A stretch of 64,000 nt of DNA from Charina bottae (GCA_023362775.1 JALMGJ010000002.1:55274914-55338913), one strand, 5' to 3'. Counted from the first letter of the stretch, positions 9,557 through 22,241 are shown. Notes: generated by a model not told the origin, from the letters alone. Made by a program: numbers and translations.

Positions 9557-10270
9557 AACCACAACTTCCAGAACACGGCCACACAGCCCGGAAGACCCAC
9601 AACAGCCATTGAACTCCGGCCGTGAAAGCCTTCGACAATACATAGATACATTCTTGTTTGAAAAGACTTAAGTAAAAAAAGACTTGTCTTGAACTGCCTT
9701 GTCTTGTCCCTGTGTTTTGAACATATTGAAAGATGCCCTATAGGTTGTTGTAGGTTGTTGTTATCACTCTTTACCAACATCAGTTCAATTTGAGCTTATC
9801 TTTTTTTGATACCCTCTCTATTGCTCCAGGCTGCCTGTCTCTACTCTTCCTTAGAGACCTGTCCTTCTTTCCATCTCCTAAAAAGGTACAGTACTTGCTC
9901 TAACATCTTTCCAGGTATCAGTGTCACTCTTATTGGTCTCTAGTACCCTAGATACTCCCAGCCACCCACCCATTTAGAAAACAGATAGAACATTTATCTT
10001 CTTTCAGTCATTTGATCTTGTGTTCAGATCTTCATGACACATTGGGGCTTTTGCTGTCTTCCATTTCTTTCTCATTAGAATTGTTTGTTTTTCTGCTTTT
10101 TAGGATCTTCCAACTACCTTGAACTTATTTTCTCATTACTGTCTCCTGCCATAGAATCCTACCTATCACTGCACTGAATTTTTAAATAATCCACTTTTTT
10201 GAAGTCCAGATTATGACTTTGGCCTTGATCTATTTCCTTTTAGGCAACTTTCCATGGTGAATTGTAAGTT

Positions 10271-11164
10271 TCTTTTTGGCAGTTCAGGTTGTGTTGTGCA
10301 GCCTGATCCATGGGGTTTTGTGGAGCAGATGCACAGGTGTGAGAGCATGATCTGATTCTGGGACCACAGTGTTTATGAAATTCTCTTGGCAAAGCATAGT
10401 TAAACTTGGCTCCTTTTGTAGCCTACCACCATAGCTATGCGGATGACGATCTTGAGAAAAGTTGAACCTCTGATTTAAACATATTTTTAACAAGCAACAG
10501 TGACCCAGGCTTGTTTTTCTGATGAGTTGGTAACCTTGACATAGTAGCCAGACTGTACTTTAAAAGGCTAATATTTTTGCTTTTTAATTCGGTTTTGCTG
10601 CAAAACTACAAACCATTTCAAAGCAGAATAAAAATGAATACCAGTAAATTTTCCCCCTTTTCTCCTTCTAGTCCTCCTCCTTTTCCTAGCAAAACTCCAG
10701 ACTGTCCTTCACTGTACTGTATTTCCACTTCACCGCTTCAAATTGCTGAGACAGTAAATCTTTAAAAGTGCTTCTGGAGAGACAAGACCAAGAGTTATGT
10801 TCAGGCACCTCTGAATGATTACAGTTCGAAGTCTTCCCCGGATACGGTGAGTGGCAGAAGGGGGTGTTATTTGGTCAGCAAGGTACAAGGGGGTCATTAG
10901 CGTGTGTGAGCATGGCAGATAAATGGGTCAATTTGGATTTGCTACTCAGCCTGACAAGGTGGAATTGCTACTCTTATACTGCTATCGATAATTAGGTTTT
11001 GTGCCTGCCTTTTAGAACCCTGGCAGGCTATGGTTCCTTGGCTGGGTGGTTAGGGGGGGGGGGGTTTGACAGAAATTCAGCTGCTAGGAGCAGCCTGCAT
11101 GAAAATCGTTCATTCAACTGGCCCTTTAGTTATACATGAGCAGTACCACAACTATCATCGTCAT
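10271..11164. other. No gene or clear repeat seen
   Basis: No coding signal. A G-homopolymer of about 13 bases lies near 11050-11064. Confidence 0.5.
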
Positions 11165-11320
11165 CTGGATTTTATGCTATATTTATATTTATATTATATT
11201 TGTATTCAGTATTTAACTATGTTTATGGTCTTTTAATGTTTTTATTTTTATTGTAAACCACCCAGAATCAACCTCTGGGGGGAGATGGGTGGTGGCAAAA
11301 TTTGATAAATAAATAAATTC
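11165..11320 (+). mobile_element. L2-type LINE 3' tail
   Basis: Ends in the L2-like 3' motif: GTAAACCACCCAGAATC, a GGGAGATGGGTGG block and an (AATAAATA) tail. The same tail appears near 25310, 53690, and inverted at 32560 and 62936. Confidence 0.6.
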
Positions 11321-12831
11321 AACTAAACTTACTTAGTCCCCTCACACTCATTCCATACACACAATTCAATAAAACCAAACAAAGAAAGTTATTGTCCCTT
11401 TGGGGTATGTTCTGTTGTCCATTGTGACTGCAGTGTTCTGCAGAAGGAGCATGTGTGCAGCCTTTCAGGGCAAGGGCCATCGTTAGCCAATGAGTGGCAT
11501 CCTGTGGTCTGTACTCCAAAAACAGGTGGAGCTGAGGCATAGAAGAGCAATAGCAAAAACATCATTGGATTTAATGCAATTTTAATTAAATTAAAGATCG
11601 AGATCATGAGGACTCCTCCAGTTGCAAACTATTATACTGTAAAACTCTCATTTGACTTATATGTGACATGGAAGATCTGTGATTTTATATAAATAAACCC
11701 ACCTTGTGCTTTAGTGGCCTGTGAAGAGATCCAATGGCCAGCAACACTTCATTCATTATACTAGGAACGGGTATGGTACCTGATCGGTAGAAACTATTCA
11801 TCTTTTTTCCCTTAAAAGTCTTTTTACCCAAATATGAGGAGGCAAAAAGAGAAAAAGGTTATCTTGCCCTCCAAAAATACTATAGGGCCATGAGTTTTCT
11901 AAAAAGCTGATGGGATCCATTGGAGTTTTGATGCAATGAAACCCTCATCTTCCGCTCAATCTGTATATATGCATGAATAGATAATATATTACAGGATTAT
12001 CCTAGTTTACAGTTATCATATATAGGTTGCAAAAATCCAGACAACTACTAGCAGCAAAGAGATACCGAAACTTCTTATTCATTGCTCGTATCTAATGGTC
12101 ATTCAGATATCTGTAGCCTAGAAATGTTTGTATTACACAGTTGGCCCGGTCAGTTGCTATCCCATTGTAAACATTCAGTCATAAACCACCAACAGATAAT
12201 AATAATTTATGATCTAAAATGTCTTTTGGGTGGTAGTGCTATTACATATAGAAATAACCTCTGTCTATATACAAAACAGGTAGGTCGAAACAATTTAAGA
12301 TGAGTTTCTGGATGATCTAATCACATATTATGAGCATATTATGTTTATTTATGGCAGCTCCTCCCAACCTGGTGCCTTCCAGATGTGGTAGAGTTGAAAT
12401 CCAATACTTCTGGAAGGCATAAATTGGGGATAACTGTCAGCCCTTCAAGATAGACCAGACTAGGAAAGCAAAGTCATGTAGGCCGATATTACTTTTATTG
12501 TAATGTTATAGTAGCAGAATTGTGCAAGTCTGAATGTGCCTCCCCCCTCCCTCCCTTTATCTTCGTGTGAAACTAGGGAGGGGCTTATCTGAGATGTTTA
12601 TGTACATTACATTCCTGACCTGGACTCAGTCTTCTTTTATCTAACCATTGCCTTGGCAGCGGTTTTTCCTCCTGTCCCTCAAGGCCATTCCCTCTTCCCT
12701 CTACAGTAGCTGATACAAAGAGATAGCATTTCAATATAATGTATAGCCTTAAAATACAATGTAAACAGTCTCATTTCATGCAACTGATTATGTGGTTAAA
12801 ATTCAGTAACCTGGTATAGTTTTAACAGTAT
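11321..12831. other. No gene seen
   Basis: AT-rich sequence without long open frames. A short block near 12356-12410 (CCCAACCTGGTGCCTTCC) resembles an old interspersed repeat I cannot name. Confidence 0.5.
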
Positions 12832-13168
12832 AAAAAGGTGAAGGTTCCCCCCGCACATTTGTGCAGTCATGTCCGACTCTAGGGGCCGGTGCTCACCTCC
12901 GTTTCTTAGCCGAAGAGCCAGCGCTGTCCGAAGACGTTTCCGCGGTCATGTGGCTGGCATGATGCATGCGGAACGCTGTTACCTACCCACCGAAGTGGTA
13001 CCTATTCATCTACTTGCATTTGCATGCTTTCGAATTGCTAGGTTGGCAAGAGCTGGGGCGAGTGCGGGAGCTCACTCCGTCACACGGGGCTAGGGATTCG
13101 AACCTCTGAACTTGCGATCTTCTGATCGACAAGCCTGGCGTCTTACCCGCTGAGCCCCCACGCCCCTT
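12832..13168 (-). mobile_element. tRNA-derived SINE (full length)
   Basis: On the minus strand the head is tRNA-like, with box A (a diverged TGGCTCAGCGGGTAAGACG) and box B (GGTTCGAATCC). The tail is GTCGGACATGACTGCACAAATGTGCGGGG-like, ending in GAACCTTC. A perfect 12-bp TSD, TTTTAACAGTAT, is at 12820-12831 and 13169-13180. The AGAGTCGGACACGACTG block is shared with the BovB 3' end, suggesting BovB machinery mobilises it. Confidence 0.88.
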
Positions 13169-13180
13169 TTTTAACAGTAT

Positions 13181-14290
13181 GGTTACTATTTTAATGTTAT
13201 GACTTGGAAACATATTTTAATCTACATTTAGTACCCATTGGTAGAAATGTAGTTTGATACATAAATATTAGAGATTGGATTTAACAGTAGTTACAGCATG
13301 CTTGATTGCCTCATTAAAACAATTGCAGCCTTAAAAAGACATAGCTGCTTAAAAAAAATGCTCTCATGAAGCAGGTGTTTTCTATGTGTTCCCAAGTGGT
13401 CTAAGGCACCCAACAAATATCTCTATTTCTGCTTAGTGTATTACCTATAGTCTTTAGCATGCTCTTTCCCTAGTTTGCATATTTGTTCTATGCTTACCTA
13501 ACCACCTGTTTTTTTAATTGTTTTCCACATTTATACTTCAAGCAGCTCAAGACATGCGGCTTGATATATCTGCTTGGAGGAAAGTAACTGCAAGCTGAAT
13601 TTCTGCTGGTCACTAAATATCTGCTTGTCAGTTTGCAGAATTAGTCCCACCCCAAAAAGGCATTAGCAGTAAAAGGCTTCTCTGAAGTGAGCATTTCATT
13701 TTTAAAGAGGAGAAAAAACTTTTTTTTTAATTTTGAAAGGGTTTGCAAATATTTTGGTGAAATTGAATGCCCTGTTGTACCTAAGGCTCTAGTTCTGCAT
13801 GTTAATGTTAAAATATATTGTTTTTAAAAGTGAAATAGCTAAAGAAGAGAGAGGTGTATATAAATCTAAGAGGATCTAGTTATTTGAAGGATAAACTCCA
13901 TTCCAAAATCAAACGTGTCCTTTGGGGAATAAGCTACAATGCTTGGTATTTTAGAGGGTCATGCACAAAGCAGACCTACGTTGTTTTTGCCATATGGTTT
14001 TAGTTCATACAAAATTGTATCCGGTCCCTCCTAACTTCCTTTGTTTCTTTGTAATAGAATAATAAATGTGTATTTATTGCACATTTCAGGAAGAAAGGAT
14101 GGGCTTTAAACTAAGTGATCGTATGAGAGGGAAACTGTAGTGCAGCCTAAATGTTTTATAGATGGAAATATTCAGTGTGCATGCACACATATATGCATAC
14201 ACCAAAGATCTAGGTGCAGGCAATATATCTTCATTTTTTTCTTTTTAGAAAAATTTACTTGGAAAGAAACCTAAGAGTTATTTCAGGACA
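13181..14290. other. No gene seen
   Basis: AT-rich sequence with no supported feature. Confidence 0.5.
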
Positions 14291-14369
14291 AGAGGGAGAG
14301 GGAGAGGGAGAGGGAGAGGGAGAGGGAGAGGGAGAGGGAGAGGGAGAGGGAGAGGGAGAGGGAGAGGGA
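14291..14369. repeat. (GAGGGA)n microsatellite
   Basis: About 13 uninterrupted hexamer units. Confidence 0.95.
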
Positions 14370-15671
14370 AATAAAGAGGGAGAGGTGCTATTTTTTCTTC
14401 AAAATTGGCAAACAAATCTCAAATTTAGATAAACTTGATAGTGCTACTTTGAACTTTGCCATCTTCTTTTGCGACTAACCAGAACCACTTCTGAAGCTTG
14501 TGCATATTTCAACTCCCTTTCCAGTTTAAACATAATAGAGCTTCAGAAATCTCTGCACTAGCTAACTCATTGCTTTGCCTGCTGGCAACAAGCTGTGACT
14601 GATTGGGTAGATCAGGCAATAGATTCATAACATCTATCTATTCCATTTACTCATTTAAATTATTTAAATTATTTTTATCCCACCCGTGTGTCTTCTTTAA
14701 GTGATTGTTTGCTGAAATTGCTTCTGTTTCTGGACAACTGCCACAAGTGCAAGGAAAATATCGCCATTGGTAGAATGTATGCATGTTCACTCATGGTGCA
14801 TGTCCTTAGTCATTAGTCTTCTAATCGCTGGGATTTAGTGTCAGTTCTTCTATACTGTAGAGGAGCACAGAGATGACCTTGGAGAAGGCATGCAGCAACT
14901 GTTAATAAAATATGAGCTTAGCCTGGGAAAACAGGAAAGTGGGGGAAAGAAACTGAAGATCCGCCTACCTTGCCTCAGCTCTCTTTTCGGGTGGGGGGAA
15001 GAGAAAGGTTGTCAGGCTTTCAAGATTCTGTAATTATAGCCAATATCAATAAAATAGAGTTCTAGTGTTTCTCATGGTGCAGCAAAGCCTATGCCTTTTA
15101 GTAATATTTGTTAGTCAGAAAAGGGGCTACCAGGTTTCTGATTTTTTGCCACCCTAGAGTAACATGGCCTTCCTCCTATATATTTACGCATACAAATTCT
15201 GGCACCTATAAGCAGCATTGGTTCATATTGTCCTTGGGATTTGAATGGCCCTGATTTTTATGGCCGTTCCCCCCATGTTTGACTCATCTCCAGCTGCACA
15301 GAGTAGATTTTTTTATAAATCTGGGATCTTGTGTACCACTGACTGCAAGCCCTAAAATATCCCATAAAGGACATATTTCCTGCTCCCTTGAGCTATAGGA
15401 TTTCCCATATAGGTGCTTCATTAACCCCTTATTTGTACACCAATCATATGGCAGAGCCTCCAACCCATGCCCAGCCCATGATTAAGGCTCACCCAAAGAC
15501 TTCTCCCTTTCTGGGGGACAGTCTTTTTATAAATGGAGGTCCAATGAGTTCATTCTCTCCTTGATTCTTCAACTTTCTCTATAGTTTCGTAAGCCCCAGG
15601 CTTCATTTCTACCCTCCAGGAGATAATTCACCACTGTTGGTAAGAAATGTGCTCTTCTCCTTCCTTCTTTC
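14370..15671. other. No gene seen; possible old LTR piece
   Basis: No coding signal. The segment near 15020-15080 (CAAGATTCTGTAATTATAGC, then CAATAAAATAGAGTTCTAG) resembles 57868-57920 and may be the polyadenylation end of an old LTR family. Confidence 0.4.
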
Positions 15672-16265
15672 CAAAATCAGTTGTACAATCTAGATTCAAG
15701 AAGGAAATGTGGAATTATTGGACAATGGGAGCATTTTATAGTTTCTTTTCTAACTTGTATAAAAAACAAGAAGTCTCTTTAGAGAAGATAGATGAATATT
15801 TGAATAAATGAGACCTACCAAGACTTTCACAGTCACAGAAAGCAACAATCCTATAACTACGTTTGAAATAGTGGAAGCTATAAAAAGAACTAAATTGGGA
15901 AAAGCACCAGGCCCTGATGGTTTGTCGGCATTATATTACAGATGTTTTGAGGATCAGATTCTTCAACCTTTTAGAAGACTGATGAATTCTATTTTGTTAG
16001 GGTCCGCAATGATAGATTCATGGAAAGAAGCTAATATTGCACTTCTACCAAAGGAAGGTCAAGATCCTTCTTTAATTAATAATTATAGACCAATTTCATT
16101 GTTGAACAATGATTATAAAATATTTGCTTCAATACTGACGGAAAGAATGAAGAAAATTTTATAGGATTTTATTCACCATGATCAACGTTGGTTCTTACCC
16201 AAAAGACAGTTAAAAGATAATGTAAGAATTGTCCTGGATATTATAGAATATTTGGTTGTTGTTGT

Positions 16266-19200
16266 TTATTCATTCAGTCGCTTCCGACTCTTCGTGACTT
16301 CATGGACCAGCCCACACCAGAGCTTTCTGTCGGCCGTCACCATCCCCAGCTCCCCAATGGTTGAGTCCGTCACCTCCAGAATATCATCCATCCATCTTGC
16401 CCTTGGTCGGCCCCTCTTCCTTTGGTCTTCCACTTTCCCTAGCATCAGCATCTTCTCCAGGGTATCCTGTCTTCTCATTATGTGGCCAAAGTACTTCAGT
16501 TTTGCCTTTAATATCATTCCCTCAAGTGAGCAGTCTGGCTTGATTTCCTGGAGTATGGACTGGTTTGATCTTCTTGCAGTCCAAGGCACTCTCAGAATTT
16601 TCCTCCAACACCACAGTTCAAAAGCATCTATCTTCCTTCGCTCAGCCTTCCTTATGGTCCAGCTCTCACAGCCATAGGTTACTACAGGGAATACCATTGC
16701 TTTAACTATGCGGACCTTTGTTGTCAGTGTGATGTCTCTGCTCTTAACTATTTTATCAAGATTTGCCATTGCTCTCCTCCCAAGAAGTAGACGTCTTCTG
16801 ATTTCCTGGCTGCAGTCAGCATCTGCAGTAATCTTTGCGCCTAGAAATACAAAGTCTGTCACTGCCTCCACTTTTTCTCCCTCTATTTGCCAGTCATCAA
16901 TCAAGCTGGTTGCCATAATCTTGGTTTTTTTGAGGTTTAACTGCAACCCAGCTTTTGCACTTTCTTCTTTCACCTTCGTCATAAGGCTCCTCAACTCCTC
17001 CTCGCTTTCAGCCATCAAAGTGGTATCATCTGCATATCTAAGATTGTTAATGTTTCTTCCAGCGATTTTAACTCCAGCCTTGGATTCCTCAAGCCCAGCA
17101 CGTCGCATGATGTGTTCTGCGTACAAGTTGAATAGGTAGGGTGAGAGTATACAACCCTGCCGTACTCCTTGCCCAATCTTAAACCAGTCCATTGTTCCGT
17201 GCTCTGTTCTTACCGTTGCTACTTGGTCGTTATACAGATTCCTCAGGAGGCAGACAAGATGACTTGGTATCCCCATACCACCAAGAACTTGCCACAATTT
17301 GTTATGATCCACACAGTCAAAGGCTTTAGAATAGTCAATAAAACAAAAATAGATGTTTTTCTGAAACTCCCTGGCTTTCTCCATTATCCAGCGGATATTG
17401 GCAATTTGGTCTCTAGTTCCTCTGCCTTTTCTAAACCCAGCTTGTACATCTGGCAATTCTCGCTCCATGAATTGCTGGAGTCTACCTTGCAAGATCTTGA
17501 GCATTACCTTACTGGCATGTGAAATAAGTGCCACTGTTCGATAGTTTGAACATTCTTTAGTGCTTCCCTTTTTTGGTATGGGGATATAAGTTGATTTTTT
17601 CCAATCTGATGGCCATTCTTGTGTTTTCCAAATTTGCTGGCATATGGCATGCATCACCGTGACAGCATCATCTTGCAAGATTTTAAACAGTTCAGCTGGG
17701 ATACCGTCGTCTCCTGCTGCCTTGTTATTAGCAATGCTTCTTAAGGCCCATCCAACCTCACTCTTCAGGATGTCTGGCTCTAACTCACTGACCACACCGT
17801 CAAAGCTATCTCCAATATTATTATCCTTCCTATACAGATCTTCCGTATATTCTTGCCACCTTTTCTTGATCTCTTCTGCTTCTGTTAGGTCCTTACCATC
17901 TTTGTTTTTGATCATACCCATTTTTGCCTGGAATTTACCTCCGATGTTTCTAATTTTCTGGAAAAGGTCTCTTGTCCTTCCTATTCTATTGTCTTCTTCC
18001 ACTTCTGCACATTGCTTGTTTAAAAATAATTCCTTATCTCTTCTGGCTAACCTCTGGAATTTTGCATTTAATTGGGCATATCTCCCCCTATCACTGTTGC
18101 CTTTTGCTTTCCTTCTTTCTTGGGCTACTTCCAGTGTCTCAGCAGACAGCCATCTTGCCTTCTTGGTTTTCTTTTTCTTTTGGGACGTTTTTTGTTGCCG
18201 CCTCCTGAACAATGTTCCGAACTTCTGTCCATAGTTCTTCCGGGACCCTATCTACTAAATCTAGTCCCTTAAATCTATTCTTCACCTCCACTGCATATTC
18301 CTTAGGAATATTAGTGAGCTCATATCTAACTGATCTGTGGGTCTTCCCTATTCTCTTTAGTCTGATTCTAAATTTTGCAATAAGAAGTTCGTGATCTGAA
18401 CTACAGTCAGCTCCAGGTCTTGTTTTTACCGACTGTATAGATGTCCGCCACCTTTGGCTGCAAAGGATGTAGTCAATCTGATTTTGGTGTCGACCATCTG
18501 GTGAAGTCCATGTATAAAGTCATCTTTTAGGTTGTTGGAAGAGAATGTTTGTTATGCACAGTGAGTTGTCTTGGCAAAATTCTATCAGCCTATGTCCTGC
18601 TTCATTTTGTTCTCCCAGACCATGCTTGCCTGTAATTCCAGGTGTCGTCTGACTACCCACCTCAGCATTCCAGTCTCCTGTAATGAAAATAACATCTCTT
18701 TTTGGTGTATTATCTAGTAGGTGCTGCAGATCCTCATAGAACTGATCTACTTCTGCTTCTTCAGCATCTGTGGTTGGGGCGTATATTTGGATCACTGTGA
18801 TGTTAAATGGCTTACCCTGAATTCGAATTGAGATCATTCTATCGTTTTTTGGATTGTATCCAAGCACTGCTTTAGCCACTTTATTATTAATTATGAAGGC
18901 TATTTCTTCTGTGGTACTCTTGTCCACAGTAGTAGATCTGGTGGTCATCTGATGCGAAGTGGCCCATTCCAGTCCATTTCAGTTCACTGACACCTAAAAT
19001 GTCTATATTTAATCTTGACATCTCACCAATAACCACATCTAATTTGCCCTGGCTCATAGATCTTACATTCCAGGTTCCTATGGTGTGTTGATCTTTAGAA
19101 CATCGGATTCGTCGTTCACCACCAGCACCGTCGGCCGCTAGCCGTCCTTTCGGCTTTGAGCTAGCTGTGTCTTCACATCTGGGGCTAGTTGAATGTATCC

Positions 19201-19294
19201 TCTGTTCCTCCCCAGTAGCATTTTGACCATCTTCCGACCTGGGAGTCCCATCTTCCAATGGTATACCGACATATCTCTGGTTGTACTGATCCAT
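16266..19294 (-). pseudogene. BovB endonuclease/reverse transcriptase ORF, disrupted
   Basis: The 5' part (19294-18887) begins the endonuclease (GTWNVRSMSQGKLD, ELKWTGMG). A frame change near 18930 moves to 18948-18520 (IQIYAPTTDAEEAEVDQF, ITGDWNAEVG). An in-frame TGA at 18520-18522 interrupts the endonuclease just before LYTWTSPDGRHQNQIDYI. A shift in an A-rich tract near 18180 leads to the 648-codon RT part (18212-16266), with GDDGIPAEL, IDYSKAFDCVD, GVRQGCILSPYLF and the catalytic YADD. The RT half alone is intact. Confidence 0.88.
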
Positions 19295-19344
19295 TTAGTT
19301 TTCACAGCAAGAATACTGGGGTGGGTTGCCATTACCTTCCCCAG

Positions 19345-19475
19345 GGATCGTATTTAGTATGACCTCTCTGCCACAACCTTCCCGTCTTGGGCGTCCCTTC
19401 ACGGTTTAACTCATGGTTTCATTGAGGTGCTCAAGCTCCAGCACCATGACAAGGTAACGATCTCCTTTGCTGGAG
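19345..19475 (-). ncRNA. Predicted HDV-like ribozyme, BovB 5' end
   Basis: Read on the minus strand from 19475: P1 CTCCAGC (19475-19469) with GCTGGAG (19442-19436); P2 GATCGT (19462-19457) with ACGATC (19351-19346); P3 ACC with GGT; L3 TTGTCAT; CTAA (19457-19454 of the lower strand region at 19357-19354) as the C-N-R-A strand before P2'. The TSD places the element's first base at 19475, exactly the first base of P1. P1 differs at most positions from the other two copies but still pairs. Confidence 0.6.
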
Positions 19476-20056
19476 TAGAATATTTACAATATCATAATGA
19501 GTGTCAAGTGGCTCTAATTTTCCTAGACGCAGAGAAAGCCTTCGATAATTTGAACTGGAGCTTCATGTTTAAAGTCTTGGAAAATATGGACTTTGGAGAG
19601 TATTTTATTCAGGGAATGAAGTCAATCTATACACCTCAAAAGGCAAGCATTTCTGAATGATGAGTTAACTGACCCATGTCATATACAAAAAGGAACAAGA
19701 CAAGGATGTCCTTTGTCGCCTTTGCTCTTTATCTTGGTGTTGGAAGTTTTTAATAGAGATATTAGATGAGATGAACAAATAAATGGCCTAAAGATTTAAA
19801 AAGAGGACTTTAACCTGAGGGCTTTCGCTGATTATTTAGTTTTGGTATTACAGGAACCTTTGGATACTGCGGAACATCTGATGAAGAAATTGAAAGAATT
19901 TGGGTCATTGGTGGGACTTAAAATAAATAAGCAAAAAGCAAAGATGCTGACGAAAAATATGACTTCATCCAATCAAGAATTGTTGATGGGTAAGACTGGT
20001 TTCAAGATTGAAAAAAGGGTTAGATATTTGGGGGTGATTTTTGTTAGAGATCGGGT

Positions 20057-20515
20057 TTCAACCAAGCACGTCTCACACAAGCTTGAAGGAGGAGGCAGCC
20101 TCTGCTGTAACCTAATCTTACATGCTTTGTGTGGGAGGGGCTGAATCTCGGTTTCCTGTTCCTGTTCCCTTCTCTTTCCTCTTTCTGCTCAAATCTCCTA
20201 CAAAGGAGGATGGCAGCTATGGCTGCCCAAGTTTGCTCATGCTTCCATCCAGGTGGGCCACATTAGAAGCATGTGGTTCACGTCAGAACCTTCTTGCTTG
20301 CATGCATGGACCATTTCTACCAAGGAACTGTGAGTTACAATAAAATTGTAAACTCTTTTTTATGTTACTTTAACGTGTGAAGTGTGTTTATTTTGAGTTT
20401 TGAACTGATTAAGCCTTGTGCAAGTTTATGGGAATGCTTCTACTCTGCTACAAACTAATAAGAAGCTGCGTGGAGTTCTGGTACTACCATCCCAGAATTC
20501 CTACTATTTTATCAA
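20057..20515. other. Unclassified insert in L1
   Basis: About 460 bp interrupts L1 ORF2 between the GVIFVRDRVS peptide and the NNYVNIW segment. It has an AATAAAA signal near 20340 and possible TCAACCA flanks. It could be a solo LTR or a small non-autonomous element. No family recognised. Confidence 0.4.
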
Positions 20516-22241
20516 CCAGGAATAGTATGTTATTTCAGAATAATTATGTTAACATTTGGAATGATGTGAAAAAAGATCTGTAAAGATGGAAAAAACTACA
20601 ACTGTCTCTTTTGGGGAGAATATCTGTGATTAAGATGAATGTTTTGCCTAGGATGTTGTTTCTTTTTCAGACTATACCAATTTTGTCGACAGATTTACCA
20701 TTTAAACAATGGCAGAAGGATATCTCTAAGTTCATTTGGCAAGGCAAGAAACTAAGAATTAAATATAAATTGTTACAAGATGCCAAAGAACGAGGAGGTT
20801 TGGGTTTACCTGATTTAAAATTGTATTTTGATGCCTGTTATTTCCTTTGGATGAAGGAATGGATAACTTTGAAGAATAAGAAGTTATTGCAACTTGAAAG
20901 ACATGAATTTAGATTTGGGTGGCACGCCTATTTGTGGTATGATAAAGTTAAAGTTAATGAAGATTTTAAAAACCATTTTGTTAGGAGTGTCATAATGAGG
21001 GTTTGGAATAAATATAAAGCAAGATTGTTTCCTAATATACCATTGTGGTTGTCACCTCATGAAGCATTCGTTAGAAGAGAAAATGCGGGGAAAACAAGCT
21101 GGTTAAATTATAAAGATTTGTTAAACTTTGAAGAGGGTGAACCTAAGCTTAAAACAAGGGAACAGTTAGCGTTGGAAGGTTTTGCATGTCATTAGTTTAC
21201 ATATGTACAATTTTCAGAACGTTTTAAAGTGGATAAAAAGAATTTTAAATTTGTCAATGAAACAACTCAATTTGAAATGGAACTTTGTATAAATGATGAA
21301 CATGTTATTACAAAGATGTATAAAATGTTGTTACAGATTAATTTAGAAGATGAACAAGTTAAAGAATGTATGATTAAATGGGCTAAGAATTTTGGATATA
21401 ATACTATGCTGGAGCAATGGGAGAACATGTGGAACAAAGGTTTCCAATTTACTTTGAATTATAACTTAAAAGAGAATTTTTATAAAATGATGTATCGTTG
21501 GTATTTAACTCTGGATAAGTTGTCAAAAATGTACAATGGAGTAACAAACGTTTGTTGGAAATGTTCTCTTGGCAAAGGAACTTTTTATCATCTTTGGTGG
21601 ACTTGTGAGAAGGCCAAAAAATTCTGGGATCAAATATGTGTTAATATTCAAAAGTTCCTCAAAGTGGACTTACAAAAAAAATCCAGAACTGTTTCTCTTG
21701 GGACTGATGGAGAAACAGCTCGAGAAACAACATGGGACTTCGCTTTTATACATGATTACAGCAGCAAGACTTTTATATGCACAAAGATGGAAAGAACCAC
21801 AAATTCCTACAGTGGAGGAACGGATGATTAAACTGATGGAGCTGGCCCAAATGGCCAAGTTAACAGCGCTGATAAGAGAAAATACCGTGTCTGGATTTGT
21901 TTCTATTTGGCAACCACTTTTAGACTATTTGCTTGTGTCAGAAAAAAATAAAGTTTTGATTTTGGGTTTTAATGATTAAATGGTTTGATTTGATAGAAAT
22001 AATGTTACTAAGGTTTAACTAATGGTAAGAGATTGTATTTGTAAATGTATCTATTTCTGTATTGGAGAAGGTCAGAAGTCACTTTCTGTTTCTGTTTTCT
22101 CTCTATTTTGCACTTTTATAGTATTTTTTCCTTTAGTCCTGTATTCTAGCTTTTCTATACTCTATATTTTGTATTTTAACTATACTCTGAAAGTTAATAA
22201 AGTTCTTTTTTAAAAAAAAAACAAAATCAGTTGTACAATCT

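Larger units (their letters stand above)
9377..9643. mobile_element. Penelope-like element terminal repeat, perfect palindrome
   Basis: A 12-bp TSD (AGATACATTCTT) is at 9365-9376 and 9644-9655. Inside, 9378-9488 and 9497-9607 are perfect inverted repeats of 111 bp around an 8-base spacer. A tail (about 9608-9643) follows with the GTGAAAGCCTTCGAC motif also seen in the element at 24603. I assign it to Penelope-like terminal-repeat sequence from resemblance to squamate copies and from its hammerhead motifs. No reverse transcriptase is present. Confidence 0.6.
8976..10270 (-). mobile_element. CR1-type LINE remnant with internal direct duplication
   Basis: Continuation, by position and orientation, of the minus-strand CR1 copy on the other side of the L1-like insert. 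It is strongly decayed with no open frame. A block of about 118 bp at 9033-9150 recurs at 9896-10013 as a direct repeat. A Penelope-like element is inserted at 9377-9643. CR1 assignment here is weaker than for the left blocks. Confidence 0.4.
16254..19475 (-). mobile_element. Full-length BovB (RTE) LINE
   Basis: Inserted in the L1 with a 10-bp TSD TAGAATATTT (16244-16253 and 19476-19485). On the minus strand it runs from a structured 5' leader at 19475 to the typical BovB 3' tail at 16254. At about 3.2 kb it is close to a complete BovB. Coding is disrupted at about three points. Confidence 0.9.
15700..21979 (+). pseudogene. L1 ORF2 remnant, in pieces
   Basis: Piece 1 (15808-16164) has the RT block [15 protein letters not shown] and [10 protein letters not shown]. 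Piece 2 (19480-20050) has FLDAEKAFDNLNW, a shifted GTRQGCPLSPLLF and a mutated active site, ADYLV instead of the usual ADD. Piece 3 (20520-21979) is the C-terminal half, with LLGRISVIKMNVLPR and the zinc-like CWKC followed by FYHLWWTC. Several stops and shifts separate the frames (for example near 19660 and 21193). It cannot encode a working enzyme. Confidence 0.8.
15692..22221 (+). mobile_element. 5'-truncated L1 LINE with nested insertions
   Basis: Flanked by a perfect 20-bp direct repeat (15672-15691 and 22222-22241). It starts within ORF2 and ends with an AATAAAG signal and an A-run. It carries L1 ORF2 in pieces interrupted by a full-length BovB (16254-19475, minus) and an unclassified insert (about 20057-20515). 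Without these it would be about 2.8 kb. Confidence 0.88.
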
